A stretch of 64,000 bases of DNA from contig CP059069.1 in assembly GCA_017798145.1 (NCBI GenBank), positions 4,201,226-4,265,225 of the forward strand, written 5' to 3'. Positions within the stretch are counted from its first letter, which is position 1. The number at the start of each line of letters is the position of its first letter. The position numbers were made by a program, and so were the translations under genes. Shown in pieces: positions 59,644 through 64,000 of this stretch. A model generated the notes under the pieces. The model was not told the origin of the DNA and did no database searches. It worked only from the letters and a program-made list of their open reading frames with translations. The stretch is from Akkermansiaceae bacterium (GTDB taxonomy: Bacteria > Verrucomicrobiota > Verrucomicrobiia > Verrucomicrobiales > Akkermansiaceae).

Positions 59644-59889
59644 TCATCCGCGAGACTGCCTGAGCAAATGCGCCAGGTCTCCGGGCTTGCCCGGATAGAG
59701 GTCGGACACGCCACACTGCAGCACCTTGGCAAGCACCAGCAACTCGGCGTCGTTGACCCGCCGCAAACGAGCCTCGATCTTCGACAGACCTCCGCGCGTG
59801 AGATCCCAACCCGCCACCTGGAGCTTCGCGGATAGCGGTTGTTGGGTGAGGAGCATCCTTTCACCCACATGGAAAATACAAAAATTCAC
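59644..59889 (-). CDS. Xre-family repressor
   Basis: An 81-aa HTH_3-type DNA-binding protein, divergent from the downstream operon. LTQQPLSAKLQVAGWDLTRGGLSKIEARLRRVNDAELLVLAKVLQCGVSDLYPG is a full Xre helix-turn-helix. The GTG start at 59889 is preceded by GGAGAAG; an ATG at 59991 or inner GTG/ATG codons are possible. It probably represses the divergent promoter between it and 59930 and keeps the element silent. Confidence 0.72.
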   Translation of the reverse strand: MNFCIFHVGERMLLTQQPLSAKLQVAGWDLTRGGLSKIEARLRRVNDAELLVLAKVLQCGVSDLYPGKPGDLAHLLRQSRG

Positions 59890-59929
59890 ATCTATTAAAA
59901 TGCTTCTCCAGCGATGCTTGTGAGTTACA

Positions 59930-61390
59930 ATGGCCGATGATGGCTCGACACGGATCGTGTCAGCGACAACAGCCTCAAACTCACGGGTCATGCATCAAGA
60001 ATCGCACTCTCACCTAAAGCAACTTCTCACCACCTTCAACGCCACCAGTCTCGGCGAAGGCAACATCAACGCCGGCGCCAACGTCCTGGCCACAATGGCT
60101 GTCACTCTGGCCAACGTCGCTCGCACCGGCAGCGGCATTGGATCACCGCAGACGGGACGGATGCGGGTCGGAGCAAGCTTGCTCGTCAGCGGAGGACTGA
60201 CCACGAGCCTTGTGCGCGATGATGTCATCACGGAAACAGCCGTCCGCCAGAACAACCTCTTGGCACAGCTCAGGCGGCTGATCGGCGACAAGATTGCGGA
60301 TGCGAAGAGGGATGGTCTGGGGACGGTCGAGTTTCCGAGCGGCCCCAAGGCGAACTACTCCGGGAACGCACTTTACCGGCTTGAGCACAGCGATCCCCTA
60401 GTTCCCGAGGACGTGGTGGAATCATGGAAGGATGTCATCGGCCTGCCTCCGAATCCCCGGATCGAAGACCTCGCAGCCCACCCGAAGATTTTGGTCACGG
60501 CAAAAACTCCCCGGCACTTGGACAAGCAGCTGGTCGGACTCCACCACAACCGTCCCCTGGTTGTCCTTGGGCTGAACTCAGCCGCCGACGCCTCCAGCAT
60601 GTCGGAGACCTGCAACGCACTTTTGAACGGGACATTCCCCTGCGGCGAGTGGGGAGAGACGGCGGCAGGGAACTTCCTCATCACCGACCCGGGCACCGTG
60701 TTGTGTGAGATCGCACAGAACTCATCCGGCAAAGCCACCTGGCACAACCGCATGGTGTGGTTGGTGGATGGGAACCTGGGCCCCGATGCCGTCGAGGACG
60801 GTGCAGGTGAAGGCATGGTGCGTGCGGATAACATGACCGGGCGCTTCGGAGAGGCTCTCTCGTCTGCTTTTGCAAAGCGGCTGAACAACCACGACGCCAG
60901 CCCGACGATCCATGCGTTTGATCTCACCCGCAGCCAACTGCGGTGGGTGAAGTTCCTGGAAGGCATGGAGAGCCGCCTCCCCGGTATCACAGGAACAGCC
61001 CGCAGCCTGCTGGCCACCCTTTCCTTCGGCCTGATCGAACTCGCCAACGCGTCGCCCCGCCAGCGACTCCCATTGGCTCCCTCTGAGGTGGAGGCATTGG
61101 CACGCTGGGTCATCCTACGCATGGCCAACGCGAGGGCTGCGATGCTCGGATCGGCTGAGCGGGAGAGTTTGCAGGAACTAGCAAGGCGGGTTCACATCAG
61201 ACTGAGTGAAGGCCGGCTGCCGAAGCGCGACATCTACCGGTCGCTGAGGATCAGTGCAAGCCAGTGCGATGAACTGCTGCTCCGGTTGCAATCGGCCCGG
61301 TGGGTGCAGAGGATCGGCAACGAATGGGAGAGCACCAAGGCAGGGATGCTCCAAAAACAGGAACTGGAGAACCTCTTCATTGACGTATGA
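59930..61390 (+). CDS. Unknown protein with C-terminal winged helix
   Basis: A 486-aa protein, start chosen at the first ATG; residue 21 (59990) is an alternative. The first 100 residues (GANVLATMAVTLANVART ... ASLLVSGGLTTSLVRDD) read like the N-terminal part of DUF3987-type proteins, but no Walker A is visible. The middle (DPGTVLCEIAQN ... VWLVDGNLGPD) is mixed alpha/beta. The end (LPKRDIYRSLRISASQCDELLLRLQSARWV) is a winged-helix unit. It overlaps the next gene by 4 bases. No confident family. Confidence 0.55.
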   Translation: MADDGSTRIVSATTASNSRVMHQESHSHLKQLLTTFNATSLGEGNINAGANVLATMAVTLANVARTGSGIGSPQTGRMRVGASLLVSGGLTTSLVRDDVITETAVRQNNLLAQLRRLIGDKIADAKRDGLGTVEFPSGPKANYSGNALYRLEHSDPLVPEDVVESWKDVIGLPPNPRIEDLAAHPKILVTAKTPRHLDKQLVGLHHNRPLVVLGLNSAADASSMSETCNALLNGTFPCGEWGETAAGNFLITDPGTVLCEIAQNSSGKATWHNRMVWLVDGNLGPDAVEDGAGEGMVRADNMTGRFGEALSSAFAKRLNNHDASPTIHAFDLTRSQLRWVKFLEGMESRLPGITGTARSLLATLSFGLIELANASPRQRLPLAPSEVEALARWVILRMANARAAMLGSAERESLQELARRVHIRLSEGRLPKRDIYRSLRISASQCDELLLRLQSARWVQRIGNEWESTKAGMLQKQELENLFIDV

Positions 61391-62805
61391 TCGCTGACAA
61401 CTTTACCGGCCTACCTGCGTGGACACCTCCCGCCACCCTTACCCAGCTCGGGGAGCCGCCGCATCGGGTGCTTGCCGAGTTCATCCACGGTTGCTCGCAG
61501 GACGATAAGACCCGCACGGCCGCCACCACCGCCTTGGTGCTCAGCCTCTGGCAGCTGCAGGGGATCAAGCTCACGCCTCAGGTGCCATCACTGCTGCTCG
61601 TCCACCCCGGGGAACCGGCGGACGATCCGATTGACTCGTTCGTGAAAGATCTCGTCTACAACGAGGAGGACACCAAGCCCCGCGTGCAGCGACAGGGCCC
61701 CTTCATGCACATGGCCGTCGAGCAGGCTCCGCAGTCCATGATGAACGCCTACCTGAAGCGACAGCAAATGGGACGTGAGCTGGAAGGTAGCCCCATGCGT
61801 CAGCTAGAGGCGCGGAATGCCGAGGAGCGGTTTCATGCAGCCTCGATCACAGCCCATGGATTCGGGCACAGCCGTCCGTATGCGGAGGCCTGGCACCCGG
61901 ACTACGGGCTGCTTGCCGATGAGGAGGGACAAATCATCCTGCGTCTGAATGGCGACGAGGATCGCAAAGTGTTCCTGGATGATCTGCAACACCACCCGGG
62001 CAAGCTGGTTTTCCCTCAGGGCATCTGCCCCCATCTTTTTCCCGTTGGCAAAAGCATCTCACTTTCCGGCTCGGTGAGCCTGCCACAAGCGCGCACTGCC
62101 AACGAAATCGTGGCATACGGCCAGCCCCTATTCCTGGTGCCGCACCTGGAGTGCGATTCCCTCAAGGTGGATAATGCTCCAGCGCTGCAGGCCTTGGCGC
62201 AAACATGGCGGCACGCGGTCATTGCGCCCGTGGCTACGTCGCCGCGTCTGCCGACATCGGAGTGGACCCGCACCTACCGGAATGCCCTCCGGAAGCGGTT
62301 GGCGTTGCTGCCCTACGATCACGCGTTCGCCATCCAGCAGGCGATCCATCAACTGGACGGCATCTGCGACCGGATTGTGAGCTTCGCGGGACGGATGTGT
62401 GGAGAGGTCGAGGAGCTTGGGGCTCTCGTCCGGGACATCTATGGGCACGCCCTGCGGGGGATGGTGCTCAGCGTCGCAGGGCTTTCATGGACTGGCCGGG
62501 GACTTTACCTCGGCCCGGAATGCGAGCCGCTCCGTGAGAAGGCGATCAAGATACTCACCAGGCTGCGCAGCAAGGGGACGGTTACCACAACCGAGCTTCT
62601 CAAGAACTTCCACATGAAGAAGCTGGAGCGTGACGCGTTGCTTCAGCGGCTCTCCGAGGAGAATCTTCTCCGGGTAGAGGGCAGTGAAGTCGTAGCCACG
62701 ACCTATCAGGAATTCGTGGAGGGTCTGTATCGGCGTGAGGAGTTTCCACCAGTCGTGAACGAATGGGAGGTGCTTCAACAGCGGCTCAAGGTGGCGAGGG
62801 AATAA
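61387..62805 (+). CDS. Unknown protein, partner of the preceding gene
   Basis: A 472-aa protein with an ATGA overlap to the preceding gene. The N-terminal 230 residues are unrecognised. Its C-terminal unit (GTVTTTELLKNFHMKKLERDALLQRLSEENLL) has the same layout as the upstream gene's end, so the pair may be distant paralogues or partners in one complex. It is the last gene before the att region. Conserved pairing at the end of an integrated element suggests replication or regulation; unproven. Confidence 0.5.
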   Translation: MIADNFTGLPAWTPPATLTQLGEPPHRVLAEFIHGCSQDDKTRTAATTALVLSLWQLQGIKLTPQVPSLLLVHPGEPADDPIDSFVKDLVYNEEDTKPRVQRQGPFMHMAVEQAPQSMMNAYLKRQQMGRELEGSPMRQLEARNAEERFHAASITAHGFGHSRPYAEAWHPDYGLLADEEGQIILRLNGDEDRKVFLDDLQHHPGKLVFPQGICPHLFPVGKSISLSGSVSLPQARTANEIVAYGQPLFLVPHLECDSLKVDNAPALQALAQTWRHAVIAPVATSPRLPTSEWTRTYRNALRKRLALLPYDHAFAIQQAIHQLDGICDRIVSFAGRMCGEVEELGALVRDIYGHALRGMVLSVAGLSWTGRGLYLGPECEPLREKAIKILTRLRSKGTVTTTELLKNFHMKKLERDALLQRLSEENLLRVEGSEVVATTYQEFVEGLYRREEFPPVVNEWEVLQQRLKVARE

Positions 62806-63169
62806 GTCAGGCTGATTCTCCACCGATCCCGATTCGCACGCATCGGCTCACCATGCTGGCCCGGTAAATCATTGTCGCCGTGACAGTCGCAACGAAGCCA
62901 GTGTGACGGAGTGTGATTTTTTTCGCAGGGATAAGGCTCCCGCCAATCTGTGGCGCACAAAGCTGATCCATGACATACTCGACAACGATGACGCCTGCCG
63001 ACATTGGGCTGACAGTGTCGGATTTGTCAGTGGTGCAGGATCGCATCCTCTACTACCTCCAAAGCCGTGGTGTATGCCCTCATCAATACCACATTTGGGC
63101 GATTTTGGATTAGGGTGCAATTTAGGGTGCAGTCAGTTGCCTTTTTTATCGCAAACCCTTATGGGATAA
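62806..63169. other. Right attachment-proximal non-coding stretch
   Basis: About 360 bases between the last gene and attR. Short frames on either strand lack recognisable content. It contains the paired TTAGGG-type repeats at 63110-63131, 38 bases before the core, and otherwise nothing I can name. Confidence 0.5.
63110..63131. repeat. Paired TTAGGG-type repeats beside attR
   Basis: TTAGGGTGCA and TTTAGGGTGCA lie in tandem, like the TAGGGGACA/TTAGGGACA pair beside attL. Both pairs face the same way relative to the window, one near each att core. Candidate arm-type site for the integrase or a directionality factor. Confidence 0.4.
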
Positions 63170-63201
63170 GATGGTGCGCGCTGCAGGGTTCGAACCTGCG
63201 A
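63170..63201. repeat. attR: 32-bp repeat within intact tRNA-Val
   Basis: Identical to 18545-18576. It covers the CCA end and the 3' acceptor and T-arm of the intact tRNA-Val, restoring the gene after integration. The chromosome continues to the right. Confidence 0.93.
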
Positions 63202-63246
63202 CCCCATCCGTGTGAAGGATGTGCTCTACCGCTGAGCTAAGCGCGC
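63172..63246 (-). tRNA. tRNA-Val (anticodon CAC)
   Basis: On the minus strand the 75-base gene runs from 63246 (5' GCGCGCT acceptor) to an encoded CCA at 63172-63174. The 7-bp acceptor stem pairs with AGCGCGC. The anticodon stem CATCC/GGATG encloses TTCACAC with CAC at 63214-63212, reading GUG valine codons. The T-arm GCAGG-TTCGAAC-CCTGC is perfect. It is the integration target; its 3' end is provided by the element. Confidence 0.97.
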
Positions 63247-63343
63247 TTTCGCGGGGCGGGAGGATGGATGTCTGCGGTGGCTTTTGGCAAGCGGATTTGT
63301 GGATTGATATGCGGTGGAAACGAGGTATGTTTCACATAAGCTG

Positions 63344-63553
63344 ATGTTCAACGCATACAATCTTTTGGCGGGCTTCATTTTCGGAGCGATAGGCTGGGGT
63401 TCCTGGCGCTACGGCAGGACTCTGGATCGTTGGAAGCCAGTGGCGATCGGATTGGTTCTGATGGCCTACCCGTATTTCGTCTTCAACAGCTGGCTGCTGT
63501 GGGGGATAGGGATCGGCTTGCTGGTTCTGCTGTGGTTCCAGCACGACGAGTGA
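63344..63553 (+). CDS. Small two-helix membrane protein
   Basis: A 69-aa protein with MFNAYNLLAGFIFGAIGWGSWRYG and VAIGLVLMAYPYFVFNSWLLWGIGIGLLVLLWF, two or three hydrophobic segments. It resembles small proteins in many databases labelled amino acid transport protein (a label without functional proof). The ATG at 63344 is preferred over a GTG at 63314. First chromosomal gene right of the island. Confidence 0.6.
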   Translation: MFNAYNLLAGFIFGAIGWGSWRYGRTLDRWKPVAIGLVLMAYPYFVFNSWLLWGIGIGLLVLLWFQHDE

Positions 63554-63788
63554 GGTGGTGGTTGCCCGGGCGCCGCGTTCTGGAAGCTCTTCGAGGCGGG
63601 CGATGCGGTTCATGACAAGGAGCCAAACCAAGAGGAGAGTTGTCAGGTGGGCGAGGGGGATGAGGTAGCAGGGGAGGCGGATGCCCTCAGTCCAGAGTGC
63701 TGGCTCCGAAAAGAGCGACGGCAAGAAGGATGCCGATGCGGCGTTTCTGCTAGGAATGCATGGGTGGCTTCCTGTCTCCGAAACGCAT

Positions 63789-64000
63789 TCAGGATTTGGA
63801 ATTTCTCAGGGTATGGGCGAGGCGGGTTGCGGCCAGTTCCAGGAGCTGCGGGGCGCTTTCGATGGCCTGTTCCAAGGTCATCGGGGAATTCATGATGGAG
63901 GCGATCCCATCGAAGTGGCCGTGCAGTAGTTCCTCGTCCGCGAGGCGGCCCGCAAGGGCATAGACTGGCACACCGTGCTTCCGGGCGAGTTTTGAAACCC
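63789..64000 (-). CDS. Glycerate kinase, C-terminal part (5' part outside window)
   Basis: The frame enters at the right edge and ends at the stop 63791-63789. The visible 69 residues (VSKLARKHGVPVYALAGRLADEEL ... FDGIASIMNSPMTLEQAIE ... ATRLAHTLRNS) match the C-terminus of glycerate kinases, which phosphorylate glycerate to a phosphoglycerate. The remaining N-terminal part lies outside the window. The stretch 63554-63788 to its right-to-left 3' side has no intact gene that I can support. Confidence 0.85.
   Translation of the reverse strand, partial: VSKLARKHGVPVYALAGRLADEELLHGHFDGIASIMNSPMTLEQAIESAPQLLELAATRLAHTLRNSKS

Larger units (their letters stand above)
18545..63201. mobile_element. 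44.6-kb integrated island in tRNA-Val carrying defence systems
   Basis: The element is delimited by two perfect 32-bp copies of the tRNA-Val 3' end (18545-18576 and 63170-63201). A tyrosine integrase lies directly inside the left copy and the intact tRNA straddles the right copy. Replication- and regulation-type genes occupy both ends and defence genes the middle. No structural phage genes, relaxase or conjugation genes are visible, so movement probably depends on a helper or on integrase-mediated excision alone. Genes outside the repeats on both sides are normal chromosomal ones. Confidence 0.92.

Noticed and set aside
62969..63112. Short plus-strand frame before attR
   Set aside because: About 47 codons without a recognisable domain or clear ribosome-binding site, and next to att repeats; not supported as a gene.
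18545..63201. Prophage with structural genes
   Set aside because: No capsid, portal, terminase, tail or lysis genes are visible; only integration, replication-like and regulatory genes.
63332..63724. Minus-strand open frame with a hydrophobic segment (LIPLAHLTTLLLVWLLVMNR)
   Set aside because: It covers the plus-strand small membrane gene in antisense, and the most protein-like part continues in a second frame upstream. At most it is debris of a small membrane protein gene.
1..64000. CRISPR array
   Set aside because: No series of regularly spaced direct repeats was seen anywhere; the only tandem repeats are the mutS minisatellite and short att-flanking pairs.

Overview
The window looks like a piece of a Verrucomicrobia chromosome (Verrucomicrobiae such as Luteolibacter or Haloferula are my best guess; this is inference from gene style, not a match). 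It is GC-rich, with a MoxR/Bat aerotolerance operon, an SHD1-domain secreted protein, MutS, a cofactor-independent phosphoglycerate mutase, and a tRNA-Val gene that carries a large integrated island.

Region 1 (1-18540) is ordinary chromosome. It holds a partial alpha/beta hydrolase whose nucleophile position reads Ala; three small hypothetical genes; a tightly packed operon moxR - DUF58 - small membrane protein - VWA (BatA) - VWA/TPR (BatB/C) - BatD, which runs by a 4-base overlap into a chorismate-binding enzyme (menF-like); then gpmI and mutS on the minus strand; an SHD1-domain secreted protein with a small membrane protein; and an MscS channel.

Region 2 (18545-63201) is a 44.6-kb integrated element bounded by perfect 32-bp direct repeats of the tRNA-Val 3' end. 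The intact tRNA-Val(CAC) is at the right end and a tyrosine integrase sits just inside the left end. The left mobility module is integrase, a small hypothetical, an AlpA-like DNA-binding protein and a primase-like replication protein. The right module has small membrane proteins, a DnaB-type helicase core, a winged-helix/GreA-C-like protein, a C39-like peptidase, a CpXC protein, a sigma-like protein, an HTH protein, an Xre repressor and two unknown proteins. I see no capsid, terminase, relaxase or type IV secretion genes, so it looks like a satellite or a mobilised island.

The element's cargo (24375-54241) is almost wholly antiviral. A LysR regulator diverges from a long co-directional array: SNF2 helicase with DUF3883, a two-gene CBASS (CD-NTase plus Cap15-like effector), a 527-aa unknown protein, an MqsR-MqsA-SecB-like toxin/antitoxin/chaperone set whose chaperone is frameshifted, a DUF1156 DNA methyltransferase, a DUF499 ATPase, a RecD-like helicase, a TPR/cold-shock-like protein, and a DUF262/DUF1524 nuclease. 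A complete type I Zorya (zorABCD, ZorD with an Mrr-like C-terminus) follows. The helicase/methyltransferase/DUF499/RecD-like/TPR-OB set is the best candidate for an under-described DISARM-related system. The CBASS and toxin-antitoxin sets sit inside it, and two of its ATPases begin with a HEPN-like domain.

Region 3 (63172-64000) is chromosome again: the tRNA-Val, a small membrane protein and the C-terminus of a glycerate kinase.
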